This document shows, one piece after another, positions 8,494-16,776 of a stretch of DNA of 64,000 bases. The DNA comes from Halobacillus salinus (GTDB taxonomy: Bacteria > Bacillota > Bacilli > Bacillales > Halobacillaceae): contig NZ_SRJC01000005.1 of assembly GCF_004684905.1 (NCBI RefSeq), positions 62,001-126,000 on the forward strand. The letters are read 5' to 3'. Position numbers and translations under genes: made by a program. Below the pieces are notes generated by a model. That model did no database searches. It was not told where the DNA came from and saw nothing but the letters and a program-made list of their open reading frames with translations. How positions within the stretch are numbered: the stretch's first letter is position 1; each line of letters starts with the position of its first letter.

Positions 8494-10218
8494 TCACGAG
8501 ATCATCTGCTGATTGACTAGCTGCTGGTAGGTGGCGTTCGAGCGATACAATTCTTCATGAGGCCCTTGACCAGTTACACGGCCCGCTTCGATGACAATCA
8601 TCTTGTCTGCTTCTACGACAGTCGACAGGCGGTGGGCGATGATGAAGGTGGTCCGGCCTTCCATCAGCGTCTTCAATGCATCCTGGACCGCAGCTTCCGA
8701 CTCGGAATCAAGGTTCGAGGTCGCTTCATCCAATAAGAGAATGGCAGGGTCTCGCAATAATGCTCGTGCGATAGCGATCCGCTGCCTCTGTCCACCGGAT
8801 AATTTCACACCTCGTTCGCCGACGGTGGTGTCCATTTGCTCTGGCAGTGCCATTACAAAGTCGTGTGCATTCGCCTGACGGAGTGCTGCTTCCATCTGTA
8901 ATTCGGAAATCTCCTGATCCAGTCCGTAGACAATGTTGTCACGGATCGTTCCTGCCATGATCGGGCTTTCTTGCGATACGTAGCCGATCGACTGCCGCCA
9001 GTCACTCAGACTGACTTTTTCTAGAGGCGTTCCAGCCATCGTGATCGTTCCTTCAGAAGGCGAGTAAAACCGTTCGATCAGTGAGAAAATCGTTGTCTTT
9101 CCTGCTCCGCTAGGCCCGACGAACGCAACTGTCTCGCCCGGATTCACGGAGAACGATACGTTCTTTAAGATCGGTGCGTCTGCTTGATAGCCGAACGACA
9201 CATCTTCGAAGCGGAGGCTTCCTTTTTCAAAAGCATGAGGCTGCTTGTCTGCTTCGGTGTCGCGTCCCAACAAGTATTGGATCCGTTCGGTTGCGCCCAT
9301 CGCTTTCTGGAAAGCGGTCAGGAACGTCGCCATCTGGCTGAACGGGACGACGATTTGGAACATATAAATGATGATCGCGACAAGCGAACCTGCGCTTAGA
9401 GCCCCGGATGCGACGCGGACGCCTCCGTACCCAATCAGAACGACGAGGACGACCATGATGATCGTCGTCATGAAAGGGGAGATGACCGCTTGGATGCGGG
9501 CTTCTTTCAGTCCATATGTAAACAGTTCGCGGATGCCGTTTGTTCCTTTTCGCTCTTCTGCATTTTCCGCATTCGATGCTTTGACGAGTCGGATTTCAGA
9601 TAAGACACGACCGAGGTTGGCACTGAAGTCGGCCATTTCATCCTGCATCTTTTTCGAAATGCGATACATCATCCGGCCGAGTGGAATGACGACGATAAAC
9701 GCCACCGGTACGGCAACAAGCATGATGATCGTCATCCGCCAGTCGATAGTCAATAAGATAATTACGGCACCGATTATACTGATGATTCCTGTCAAAAAGG
9801 AGACGAGGTGATTGGTAATCAGTGCTTTTACCGTATTCGTATCTTGCGTAATCCGGCTCATCGTTTCCCCGGACTCGTGTTCATCAAAATAGCTGACAGG
9901 CAGACGCAATATTCGCTCCCACAGTTGGCGACGTATAAAGGCTACGATCGACTCGCCGATGTAGGCGAGGATGTAGTAGGAGAATCCGCTCGAAATCGTT
10001 TGTATGACAAAGGTCGCGATCAGAAAAGCAATGACGCCACCGCTCAGATCCCCGGCTGATAATTGGTCGACGAGGTTCCGGGTGAAGAGAGGCACGACGA
10101 GGCTCGCCGCTGTTTCGATCAGGCTGAGCGCAATCGCAACAAAGACGAGCCATTTGGCGGGTAGTCCTCCTTTGATGAACGAGAAGAACTGCCGAATATT
10201 CCGTTTTTCATCACTCAT
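8494..10218 (-). CDS. bmrA: BmrA-like ABC multidrug exporter (fused permease and ATPase)
   Basis: A 574-residue half-transporter that should act as a homodimer in the membrane. A six-helix exporter domain (about 20-310, including PVSYFDEHESGETMSRI) is followed by an ATPase domain with Walker A GPSGAGKTT, the signature LSGGQRQ and Walker B AILLLDEATS, then the His-switch IIAHRLSTV. The whole chain aligns in my memory with Bacillus subtilis BmrA (589 aa), including the YVSQESP and ERGVKLSGG blocks. The start is taken at ATG 10216-10218 (MSDEKRN), preceded by AGGAGAGATCCCG. An upstream ATG gives only six extra residues with no binding site. It overlaps the CBS gene by 8 bases, so the two are translationally coupled. 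Confidence 0.88.
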   Translation of the reverse strand: MSDEKRNIRQFFSFIKGGLPAKWLVFVAIALSLIETAASLVVPLFTRNLVDQLSAGDLSGGVIAFLIATFVIQTISSGFSYYILAYIGESIVAFIRRQLWERILRLPVSYFDEHESGETMSRITQDTNTVKALITNHLVSFLTGIISIIGAVIILLTIDWRMTIIMLVAVPVAFIVVIPLGRMMYRISKKMQDEMADFSANLGRVLSEIRLVKASNAENAEERKGTNGIRELFTYGLKEARIQAVISPFMTTIIMVVLVVLIGYGGVRVASGALSAGSLVAIIIYMFQIVVPFSQMATFLTAFQKAMGATERIQYLLGRDTEADKQPHAFEKGSLRFEDVSFGYQADAPILKNVSFSVNPGETVAFVGPSGAGKTTIFSLIERFYSPSEGTITMAGTPLEKVSLSDWRQSIGYVSQESPIMAGTIRDNIVYGLDQEISELQMEAALRQANAHDFVMALPEQMDTTVGERGVKLSGGQRQRIAIARALLRDPAILLLDEATSNLDSESEAAVQDALKTLMEGRTTFIIAHRLSTVVEADKMIVIEAGRVTGQGPHEELYRSNATYQQLVNQQMIS

Positions 10219-10930
10219 CGGGATCTCTCCTATCAACCTTGATCAAATCCCACGTCGTTACGATGCCGACCGGCGTTTCGTCTGCTTCGCCGTTTTCAGT
10301 CAAGATGACGGCCTTCAACTTTTGGTTGTTCTGTAAACTGTCCTCGAAACGCTCCTCTAGGTCGTAAACCGTGCGGTCAGATTTCAAGAACTGGACGTTC
10401 GGCATGTCCTCTTCTTTTAAAACGTCGATACTTTTCACACCCTCGAGTCTTAGACTGCCGTGCTCATGCGAACGCGACATCCACCTGACGATCAGGTCGT
10501 TGGTGAGGAGCCCTTTGAACTCGAATTTGTCCCCGTAAATCGGAAACTGTGAGATCGGGTGCTTTTCGAACGCTTCGAGAATATGAGTCAAGTCCGTGTC
10601 GGTTTTGAAATAAAGGACAGGTCTCGTGGCGAAATCAAGCGCTTGAGGCGGTTGATCAAGCGTTCGTTTAATACGTTCAAGATCCTCCACGACGTCTAAA
10701 TGAGGCGTCGCAATATAGTATTCTTCATCGATCCGCTCATGGACGATCGCATTTCTCAGTTTGGCATACTGCTTCAACTTGTCGAAATAGATGCGTATGA
10801 CACTATGTTTCAACTTCGAATGCTGCAACAGCTCGACGAAGTTATCGTTTTTCGGAAATCCATTCAGTTCTTTGAGGTGCTGGTGAATTTGGTTAAACGC
10901 CACCTCGAACCGTTCTACAACATCAGCCAT
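10211..10930 (-). CDS. HEPN-like domain fused to a CBS pair
   Basis: A 239-residue soluble protein. The N-terminal half (about 1-80) is helical and contains LRNAIVHERI, an R-x4-H motif (Arg59, His64) of the kind that forms the active site in HEPN ribonucleases. The C-terminal half (about 96-235) has two CBS motifs (HPISQFPIY...FKGLLTNDLIVRW and LKAVILTENG...PVGIVTTWDLI), which usually bind adenosyl ligands. The start is ATG 10928-10930 with AGGAGTGATACGA; the GTG three codons earlier overlaps the binding site. It is the first gene of a two-gene operon with the bmrA-like exporter. The CBS assignment is firm. The HEPN assignment is inferred from a short motif, and the domain could be purely structural. 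Confidence 0.75.
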   Translation of the reverse strand: MADVVERFEVAFNQIHQHLKELNGFPKNDNFVELLQHSKLKHSVIRIYFDKLKQYAKLRNAIVHERIDEEYYIATPHLDVVEDLERIKRTLDQPPQALDFATRPVLYFKTDTDLTHILEAFEKHPISQFPIYGDKFEFKGLLTNDLIVRWMSRSHEHGSLRLEGVKSIDVLKEEDMPNVQFLKSDRTVYDLEERFEDSLQNNQKLKAVILTENGEADETPVGIVTTWDLIKVDRRDPDE

Positions 10931-11022
10931 TCGTATCACTCCTATCTTACTTCTTATTATATCTGACTTGTGCTTAACTACACATCAATATGCTACACTT
11001 ATAGAGGAAAGAGGGTGAAACA

Positions 11023-11328
11023 ATGCTCGGAACACGCATCAAAGAATATAGACAAGAACGACAACTCTCCTTATCGGAACTAGCAGCTCGAGCAGAAGTC
11101 GCCAAATCCTATCTCAGCTCGATCGAACGAAACGTCAAAACCAACCCTTCGATCCAATTCCTGCAGAAGATCTCCGACGAACTCAACGTCTCGATTTTAA
11201 AGCTACTCTACGGTGAAACCGACGAAGAATGGATAGAACTCGCCCGAGCCGCCCAACAAGCCGGAATCTCCAAACAATGGCTCCGCGAATATATAGAGTT
11301 CGAGGAATGGAGACAAGGGGACAGGTAA
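11023..11328 (+). CDS. sinR: SinR-like transcriptional regulator
   Basis: A 101-residue protein with an N-terminal Xre-type HTH (about 5-60: IKEYRQERQLSLSELAARA and VAKSYLSSIERN) followed by a SinR/SinI-type dimerisation helix pair (about 70-97: DEEWIELARAAQQAGISKQW). It closely matches Bacillus subtilis SinR (111 aa), the master repressor of biofilm matrix genes. The ATG follows AAGAGGGTGAAACA. It stands alone: no sinI and no tasA/eps genes are adjacent, unlike in B. subtilis. The final codons overlap a REP-like palindrome, so the C-terminal QGDR may come from that repeat. The polysaccharide locus at 53.7 kb is a possible but unproven target. Confidence 0.85.
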   Translation: MLGTRIKEYRQERQLSLSELAARAEVAKSYLSSIERNVKTNPSIQFLQKISDELNVSILKLLYGETDEEWIELARAAQQAGISKQWLREYIEFEEWRQGDR

Positions 11329-11336
11329 TCTGTCCC
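11317..11336. repeat. REP-like palindrome overlapping the sinR stop codon
   Basis: GGGGACAG, a 5-base spacer and CTGTCCC. The spacer contains the sinR stop TAA. A related palindrome with inverted layout lies at 11641-11662 beside the stop codon of the convergent isomerase gene. Confidence 0.6.
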
Positions 11337-11372
11337 TAGAGTGCCGAATGTACTTAATGGGTGTTGTGAGGC

Positions 11373-11517
11373 GGTGTTGGAGAAACGACTCGCTTTCCGC
11401 GGGCTTCCGGTGAGCCTCCTCACTCCCTACGGTCGTTGTGGGGTCTCACGCTGTATTATGCTCCCGTAGGAGTCTCCCCGTTTCTCCAACACCTCTATCA
11501 TAAGAGCATGAACCTCT
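11373..11517 (-). repeat. MITE-like palindromic repeat, copy a
   Basis: The core 11373-11493 begins GGTGTTGGAGAAACG and ends CGTTTCTCCAACACC, with inner conserved boxes CTTTCCGCGGG, GAGCCTCCTC, GGGGTCTCAC and AGGAGTCT. Flank GAACCTCT lies at 11510-11517. The opposite outer flank is replaced by other sequence. It has no coding capacity. Confidence 0.75.
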
Positions 11518-11554
11518 GAGAACTATTCAATTTATAGTGCGATGCTCGACCATA

Positions 11555-11594
11555 CGCAAAAGGCGAAGTCCGAATAGGGACTTCGCCTTTTGCG
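11555..11594. terminator. Terminator downstream of the isomerase gene
   Basis: A perfect 16-bp stem (CGCAAAAGGCGAAGTC with GACTTCGCCTTTTGCG) and an 8-nt loop, between the convergent sinR and isomerase genes. Confidence 0.75.
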
Positions 11595-11640
11595 ATTCAG
11601 TATTCATGAAGAAGGACGATCTTTCCGTTTCCCAGCCAAG

Positions 11641-11662
11641 TGGGACGAATGCCCTGTCCCCA
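11641..11662. repeat. REP-like palindrome beside the isomerase stop codon
   Basis: TGGGAC (11641-11646) faces CTGTCCCCA (11654-11662), three bases before the stop codon of the minus-strand isomerase gene. It is the partner of 11317-11336; the pair brackets the whole intergenic region. Confidence 0.5.
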
Positions 11663-11664
11663 AA

Positions 11665-12408
11665 CTATTTCAGATTATTCTTCACGTAATTCATGCTGAT
11701 TTCTAAGCTCTCGATCGGTGTGCGACGGCTTTCGTCTTGTTCGACGATGAACCATTTCACGCCGACCTCTTCTCCTTTCTCCCAGACGCGGTCGACATCG
11801 ACACCGCCCGTACCGAGTTCCGCGAAGAACTGTTCGTCATCGGTCGTCATGTCTTTCATATGAACGAGAGGGGAGCGGTCCGAGTAGCTGTCCAACCATT
11901 CAACCGGATTTTCGTCCGCTTTTTGAAGCCAGTACACATCGAACTCCGTCTGAAGTGTTGGTACTTCTTCGAAAATCGTTTGCAGTGCGGTTTTGCCATT
12001 CGATAACTTCTCTAGTTCAAAGTCATGGTTGTGGTAGCAAAGCGTCAGACCAGCCTGCTCGCATTTTGCCGCTGCAACAGCTAAATCTTTGATCAACGCC
12101 TCATAATCCTCTTCCGAGCGGTCCTCTATGTAAGGGCATACAATATAAGAACTGCCAATCGTCTTCTGATCACGGATGACATCATCCAAACGTTCTTTCA
12201 AATCAGTCAAAGGAACGTGACTGGAGGCCGCTTTCAATCCGAACTCATCAAGCATTGCTTTGACTTCTTCCGCTGAATGACCACCGAATCCGGCGAACTC
12301 GACACCGTCGAAACCAAGGTCCGCGACTTGTTTCAATGTACCTTTGAAATCTTCTGCTGTTTCATTTCGTAACGTGTACAATTGTGCTGCTACAGGTGTT
12401 GTACTCAT
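11665..12408 (-). CDS. Sugar phosphate isomerase/epimerase (TIM-barrel, AP-endonuclease 2 family)
   Basis: A 247-residue cytosolic protein of the xylose-isomerase-like TIM-barrel superfamily (IolE/Hyi-type). Family signs include GFDGVEFAGF, the metal-ligand region CYHNHDFE (about 132-139), TEFDVYWLQKA, LVHMKDM and WFIVEQDES. Such enzymes isomerise or epimerise keto sugars and inositol-like compounds using a divalent metal. The start is ATG 12406-12408 (MSTTPVAAQ), preceded by AAAGGAGCTGAGAAC. It lies next to, but opposite in direction to, the ThuA/dehydrogenase operon at 12.9 kb, which encodes another enzyme of the same fold. The substrate cannot be told from sequence. Confidence 0.82.
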   Translation of the reverse strand: MSTTPVAAQLYTLRNETAEDFKGTLKQVADLGFDGVEFAGFGGHSAEEVKAMLDEFGLKAASSHVPLTDLKERLDDVIRDQKTIGSSYIVCPYIEDRSEEDYEALIKDLAVAAAKCEQAGLTLCYHNHDFELEKLSNGKTALQTIFEEVPTLQTEFDVYWLQKADENPVEWLDSYSDRSPLVHMKDMTTDDEQFFAELGTGGVDVDRVWEKGEEVGVKWFIVEQDESRRTPIESLEISMNYVKNNLK

Positions 12409-12550
12409 GTTCTCAGCTCCTTTATCTATTTGCCCCATTATATAACAATATTTTCATTTTTCGAACGATAACCCTTCAGGAAATGGATGAATGCTCTGGA
12501 GATTCGGTTCTTTTCGACGAGAGAGGGCATCTATAATGTATTTTTCATTA

Positions 12551-12580
12551 TTAGACCAGAGTAGCGATCCGTTCTATAAT
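12551..12580 (+). promoter_or_regulatory. Promoter of the small zinc-ribbon gene
   Basis: TTAGAC (12551-12556) and a perfect TATAAT (12575-12580) with an 18-bp spacer, 24 bases before the start codon. Confidence 0.65.
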
Positions 12581-12604
12581 GGAAAAAAACAAAGGAGGGA
12601 ACGG

Positions 12605-12763
12605 ATGATGGAGGATATCTTACAGAGGATTAAAGAAACCGAAGCCTACTGCTGGAAGTGCCGCACACCGTTATCGAGAGAGGACTTGATGGTGGTTGAT
12701 GAAGGGGAAACAACGATTGCAGAGCTGTGCTATTCTTGCTATGAAGAAACGATGATGAATTGA
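12605..12763 (+). CDS. Small zinc-ribbon protein
   Basis: A 52-residue protein with two CxxC pairs (CWKC near residue 17 and CYSC near 43) that should bind one zinc ion. It is acidic and has no membrane segment. The start is ATG 12605, after a strong AAAGGAGGGAACGG site and a good promoter. Longer in-frame starts upstream cross the promoter and are rejected. The function is unknown; similar small CxxC proteins are frequent in Bacillaceae. Confidence 0.7.
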   Translation: MMEDILQRIKETEAYCWKCRTPLSREDLMVVDEGETTIAELCYSCYEETMMN

Positions 12764-12844
12764 TTTGTTTTTATTGTATAAAAACTGAAACAATGTTACG
12801 ATTTACATAATTATTGCACTTCGGTGCTTATTTTTTGACCTCTA

Positions 12845-12859
12845 TTGTAAACGCATTCA
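12845..12859 (+). promoter_or_regulatory. cre site (CcpA) upstream of the ThuA operon
   Basis: TTGTAAACGCATTCA fits the consensus WTGNAANCGNWNNCW at every fixed position. It lies just after a TTGACC at 12835-12840 that could be a -35 box. Confidence 0.6.
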
Positions 12860-12900
12860 CAAACATAACCCAGGAATGAAACTCCTTTTTTTATATCGTT

Positions 12901-12916
12901 TTGAAATCGATTTCAA
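12901..12916. promoter_or_regulatory. Palindromic cre/LacI-type operator
   Basis: TTGAAATCGATTTCAA is a perfect 16-bp palindrome that also fits the cre consensus, 30 bases before the ThuA-like start codon. It could be bound by CcpA or by a dedicated LacI-family repressor. Confidence 0.6.
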
Positions 12917-12945
12917 AGAAAGGTAGTTGGAAGGAGCAGATACTT

Positions 12946-13665
12946 ATGAACGTCTTAGTTTGGAATGAATTCAGACATGAAAAAGAGAACGACGTAGTGG
13001 CTGATATTTATCCAGAAGGAATCCACGGTGCAATCGCTGAATTTCTCGGAGAGGACCACCCGACAGTGAAGACAGCTACCCTTGATGAAGAGGAGCACGG
13101 TCTAACAGATGAAGTACTTAATGAAACGGATGTACTCGTCTGGTGGGGACACAAAGCGCACGATGAAGTAAGCGAAGAAGTCGCAGAAAAAGTGAAGCAG
13201 CGCGTTCTCGATGGCATGGGCCTTGTCGTCTTGCACTCCGCTCACTTCTCGAAGCCGTTCAAGAAATTGATGGGCACATCCTGCGACTTGAAATGGCGCG
13301 AAGCGGATGACAAAGAACGCATTTGGGTAGTGGACCCGACTCATCCGATCACGGAAGGCTTAGGTGAGTACATCGATATCGAAAAAGAAGAGATGTACGG
13401 AGAGCACTTCGATATTCCGGCACCGGACGAATTGCTGTTTGTCAGCTGGTTCGAAGGTGGAGAAGTATTCCGAAGCGGAGCGACATTCCGCCGCGGCCGC
13501 GGGAAGATTTTCTACTTCCGTCCGGGACACGAAACGTACCCGACGTATTATCACAAAGAAGTGCAGAAAGTCATCAAGAACGGTGTGAAGTGGGCCGTCA
13601 ACAACGAAACACCGACACCGATCTATGGAAATGCACAGCCACTTGAAACCATCACTAAAAAATAA
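12946..13665 (+). CDS. ThuA-like domain protein (trehalose/disaccharide utilisation family)
   Basis: A 239-residue protein with the class-I-amidotransferase-like fold of the ThuA family, seen in [13 protein letters not shown] (about 64-76), [14 protein letters not shown] (about 96-109) and the C-terminal [19 protein letters not shown]. In alpha-proteobacteria thuA and thuB act in trehalose and sucrose catabolism through 3-keto sugars; the exact reaction of this relative is unknown. The start is ATG 12946, preceded by AAGGAGCAGATACTT, which rejects an in-frame start at 12901 that would run through the operator. It is the first gene of a four-gene operon with two dehydrogenases and an isomerase, and is probably under catabolite control. 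Confidence 0.82.
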   Translation: MNVLVWNEFRHEKENDVVADIYPEGIHGAIAEFLGEDHPTVKTATLDEEEHGLTDEVLNETDVLVWWGHKAHDEVSEEVAEKVKQRVLDGMGLVVLHSAHFSKPFKKLMGTSCDLKWREADDKERIWVVDPTHPITEGLGEYIDIEKEEMYGEHFDIPAPDELLFVSWFEGGEVFRSGATFRRGRGKIFYFRPGHETYPTYYHKEVQKVIKNGVKWAVNNETPTPIYGNAQPLETITKK

Positions 13666-13679
13666 GAGGAGTGGGAAAC

Positions 13680-14720
13680 ATGTCAACATTACAAGTAGCC
13701 GTTATTGGTTGTGGAAGTATCGCTCAGCATCGTCACTTACTGGAATACAATGCAAATGAGAACGTAGAGATTACAGCCGTTTGCGACTTAGTAGAAGAAC
13801 GTGTAGAAAAGGTTGCTAAGCAGTACGGCGCGAAAGCATACACAAGCTACGAAGAATTACTTGCCAAAGAAAATGTCGACGTCGTCAGTGTCTGCCTGCC
13901 GAACTACCTGCACGCGCCAGTGTCGATTGCAGCGCTCAACGCAGGTGCCCACGTCCTCTGTGAAAAACCGATGGCCACTTCCCGTTTAGAAGCGGAGCAG
14001 ATGATTGAAGCAGCAGAGATCAGCGGCAAGAAGTTGATGATTGCGCATAACCAACGTTTCGTTCCATCCCACCAGAAAGCAAAAGAATTGATCGAGTCCG
14101 GCGCAATTGGGAAAGTGTACAGCTTCCGCACAGCATTCGGACACGGCGGACCGGAAGGCTGGAGTGCCGACGGAGCAAACAGCTGGTTCTTCAAGAAGGA
14201 AAAAGCCTTCATCGGAGCGATGGGTGACCTCGGCGTACATAAGGCCGACCTACTTCGTTACATCCTGGGACAGGAATTCGTAGATGTAGCCGGTTTTGTA
14301 GAAAATAACGCGAAGTCTGATATCACTGTCGATGACAACGCCGTATGCATCCTACGTTCCGAGAGCGGAATCGTCGGTACGATGGCCGCAAGCTGGGCGT
14401 ACAAGCCGAGTGAAGACAACTCGACGATCATTTACGGAGAAAAAGGTACATTGCGTCTAGAAGACGACCCAGAGTATTCCCTCATTGCCCAGTATACGAA
14501 CGGGGATGTCGTCAACTATCAACTAGGCAAGATCCAATCCAACGACGATGGTGGACAAAGCAACTCCCACGTCATTGACCACTTCGTAGACAGCGTTCTC
14601 CAGGATAAACAACCGCTGGTAACAGGAGAAGAAGGTATGAAATCACTCGATGTCATTCTAGCTGCACTCCGCTCAGGGGAAACGGGACAGATCAGTAAAT
14701 TGGAGAACGTGACCAAATGA
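13680..14720 (+). CDS. Gfo/Idh/MocA family oxidoreductase (first paralogue)
   Basis: A 346-residue NAD(P)-dependent sugar dehydrogenase. It has an N-terminal Rossmann fold with GCGSIAQHRH (about 9-18), the NYLHAPVS loop and the EKPMATS motif (about 97-103) that carries the conserved Lys. A C-terminal beta-sheet substrate domain holds GDLGVHKADLLRY (about 184-196) with the catalytic His. The start is ATG 13680 after GAGGAGTGGGAAAC; the GTG nine bases earlier lies inside the ribosome binding site. It lies 14 bases after the ThuA gene and overlaps the next dehydrogenase gene. Members oxidise or epimerise sugars and inositols; the substrate is not evident. Confidence 0.86.
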   Translation: MSTLQVAVIGCGSIAQHRHLLEYNANENVEITAVCDLVEERVEKVAKQYGAKAYTSYEELLAKENVDVVSVCLPNYLHAPVSIAALNAGAHVLCEKPMATSRLEAEQMIEAAEISGKKLMIAHNQRFVPSHQKAKELIESGAIGKVYSFRTAFGHGGPEGWSADGANSWFFKKEKAFIGAMGDLGVHKADLLRYILGQEFVDVAGFVENNAKSDITVDDNAVCILRSESGIVGTMAASWAYKPSEDNSTIIYGEKGTLRLEDDPEYSLIAQYTNGDVVNYQLGKIQSNDDGGQSNSHVIDHFVDSVLQDKQPLVTGEEGMKSLDVILAALRSGETGQISKLENVTK

Positions 14721-15745
14721 GTAAGCTCCGAATGGGCGTCATCGGAGTAGGGGGGATTGCCCAAGCGAGGCACCTCCCTGCCTTCAAACAAATGGAGAAC
14801 GTCGAAGTAACGGCTGTCCAAGATGTCAATCTGACCCGTGCTCAAGAAGTAGCAGAGAAATTCGCTGTCCCACATGCTTTTGAGCAGTATCAGGACCTCT
14901 TTGAAAAAGTAGACGCCGTCACCATTTGTACGCCGAACAAATTCCATGCTGACATTACGGTTGCAGCACTCGAAGCAGGAGTCCACGTCCTTTGTGAAAA
15001 ACCGATGGCAATGACGACGGAAGAGTGTGAAGCGATGCTCGAAGCGGCAGAGAAAAACGACCGCTTGCTTTCGATTGCCTACCATTATCGTCATACTGCG
15101 GAAGGAAAGCTCGCAAAGCAGGCAATGCAGGAAGTCGGAGATCCTCTCGTAACAAGGGTTCAAGCGATGCGCCGCCGCAAAGTACCAGGCTGGGGAGTAT
15201 TCACGAACAAGGATCTTCAAGGTGGAGGAAGCTTGATCGATTTCGGCTGCCACTTATTGGACCTTTCCCTTTGGTTGTTGGACGATCCAAAACCGGTAGA
15301 AGTCATCGGCAAAACGTATGACCGTTTAAGTAAGATCCCAGGCCAAGTCAACGACTGGGGAGCTTTCGATCATGAAACGTTCAATGTCGACGACCATGTA
15401 ACAAGCTACATCACGTTCGAGGATGGTTCCTCGATGCAGTTCGAATGCTCATGGGCTGCCAATATCAAAGAAGACCATACGACTCTGACGATCTCAGGGG
15501 TGGACGGGGGACTCAGCGTCTATCCGTTTGAACTTTATCAAGCGAAGTACGGTGCTTTATTCGACCAGACGGCTCAAGTGAAGGGCGGCGAACAAGAAGC
15601 CGGCCTCGTCCAGGCAGAAAACTTTGTGAACAGCTGCCTCGGCAAGGAAGAACTCGTCGTCAAGCCGGAGCAAGCGCTCAAAGTAAGTCAGTTGATCGAG
15701 GCAATATACAAGAGCAGTGAAACAGGTACAAGCGTACGATTATAA
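14717..15745 (+). CDS. Gfo/Idh/MocA family oxidoreductase (second paralogue)
   Basis: A 342-residue relative of the preceding enzyme, with GVGGIAQARHLPAF (about 10-23), EKPMAMT (about 95-101) and DFGCHLLDLSLW (about 175-186) carrying the likely catalytic His. Its ATG overlaps the stop of the first dehydrogenase (ATGA), so expression is coupled. Two diverged Gfo/Idh/MocA enzymes side by side often catalyse successive oxidation and reduction on a keto-sugar, or act on different anomers. That division of labour is inference. Confidence 0.86.
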   Translation: MSKLRMGVIGVGGIAQARHLPAFKQMENVEVTAVQDVNLTRAQEVAEKFAVPHAFEQYQDLFEKVDAVTICTPNKFHADITVAALEAGVHVLCEKPMAMTTEECEAMLEAAEKNDRLLSIAYHYRHTAEGKLAKQAMQEVGDPLVTRVQAMRRRKVPGWGVFTNKDLQGGGSLIDFGCHLLDLSLWLLDDPKPVEVIGKTYDRLSKIPGQVNDWGAFDHETFNVDDHVTSYITFEDGSSMQFECSWAANIKEDHTTLTISGVDGGLSVYPFELYQAKYGALFDQTAQVKGGEQEAGLVQAENFVNSCLGKEELVVKPEQALKVSQLIEAIYKSSETGTSVRL

Positions 15746-15761
15746 TGGAGGAGGAGATTCT

Positions 15762-16730
15762 ATGAAACTAGGAGTATTTGCTGTACTATTTTCCGATAAA
15801 TCATTCGAAGATATGCTGGATCGTGCGAAAGAATCCGGTTTGAAAGCAGTCGAAATCGGTACAGGAGGGTATCCAGGAGATGCGCACTGTAAAGTCGACG
15901 AACTGTTAGAGAGTGAAGAAATGCGTAAAGAATACTTAGATAAAGTAGAGGAGCGCGGCTTGACGATAAGCGCATTCAGCTGCCACGGCAATCCGATCTC
16001 ACCAGATAAGCAATTTGCTGAAGAGTCGCACGTAGCCTTCGTCAAAACGGTCAAGCTTGCGAGTTTGATGGGCGTTCCAGTCGTCAATACATTCTCCGGT
16101 ACACCTGGTGGGAACGAATCCGATCAGTCTCCGAACTGGCCGGTAACACCGTGGCCACCAGAATACTCCGATGCGCTCGAATGGCAGTGGAATGAGAAAT
16201 TGATTCCTTACTGGAAAGAGCAAGGCGAGTTTGCCAAAGCACACAACGTGAAGGTAGGTCTTGAACTCCATGCCGGCTTCTTAGTCCATACCCCTTACAC
16301 GATGCTGAAGCTTCGCGAAGCGACGAATGATGCAATCGGGGCGAATTTGGATCCGAGTCACTTATGGTGGCAGGGAATCGATCCCGTTGCTGCGATCAAA
16401 ATCCTAGGCACAGCCGATGCCATTCACCACTTCCACGCAAAAGACACGTACATCGATCAAGAGAATGTGAACATGTACGGCCTGACCGACATGCAGCCAT
16501 ACGGAAACGTGAAGACAAGAGCTTGGACGTTCCGTTCTGTAGGATACGGACACGGTATGGAAGAGTGGTCGAATATCATCAGTGCCCTAAGAACCTACGG
16601 ATACGATTACGTAGTCAGTATCGAACACGAAGATCCGATCATGTCGATCAACGAGGGTTTCAACCAGGCAGTGAAGAATCTGAAGTCTGTCCTTATAGAA
16701 GAACCAGCCACAGAGATGTGGTGGGCGTAA
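15762..16730 (+). CDS. Sugar phosphate isomerase/epimerase (TIM-barrel)
   Basis: A 322-residue xylose-isomerase-like TIM-barrel enzyme. Recognisable parts are GLKAVEIGTGGYPGDAH (about 26-42), SAFSCHGNPISP, VGLELHAGF (about 166-174, a metal-ligand Glu), NLDPSHLWWQG (about 194-204), IHHFHAKDTY (about 216-225) and VSIEHEDP (about 285-292). These give the usual Glu/Asp/His/Glu metal set. The start is ATG 15762 after GGAGGAGGAGATTCT. It is the last gene of the ThuA operon and is followed by a strong terminator. Confidence 0.86.
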   Translation: MKLGVFAVLFSDKSFEDMLDRAKESGLKAVEIGTGGYPGDAHCKVDELLESEEMRKEYLDKVEERGLTISAFSCHGNPISPDKQFAEESHVAFVKTVKLASLMGVPVVNTFSGTPGGNESDQSPNWPVTPWPPEYSDALEWQWNEKLIPYWKEQGEFAKAHNVKVGLELHAGFLVHTPYTMLKLREATNDAIGANLDPSHLWWQGIDPVAAIKILGTADAIHHFHAKDTYIDQENVNMYGLTDMQPYGNVKTRAWTFRSVGYGHGMEEWSNIISALRTYGYDYVVSIEHEDPIMSINEGFNQAVKNLKSVLIEEPATEMWWA

Positions 16731-16735
16731 TAACC

Positions 16736-16776
16736 AATCATCCCTTTCCTACTAGAGGAAAGGGATGATTTTTTTG
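16736..16776 (+). terminator. Intrinsic terminator of the ThuA operon
   Basis: A 15-bp stem (AATCATCCCTTTCCT with AGGAAAGGGATGATT) and a 5-nt loop, followed by seven T residues. Confidence 0.92.
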
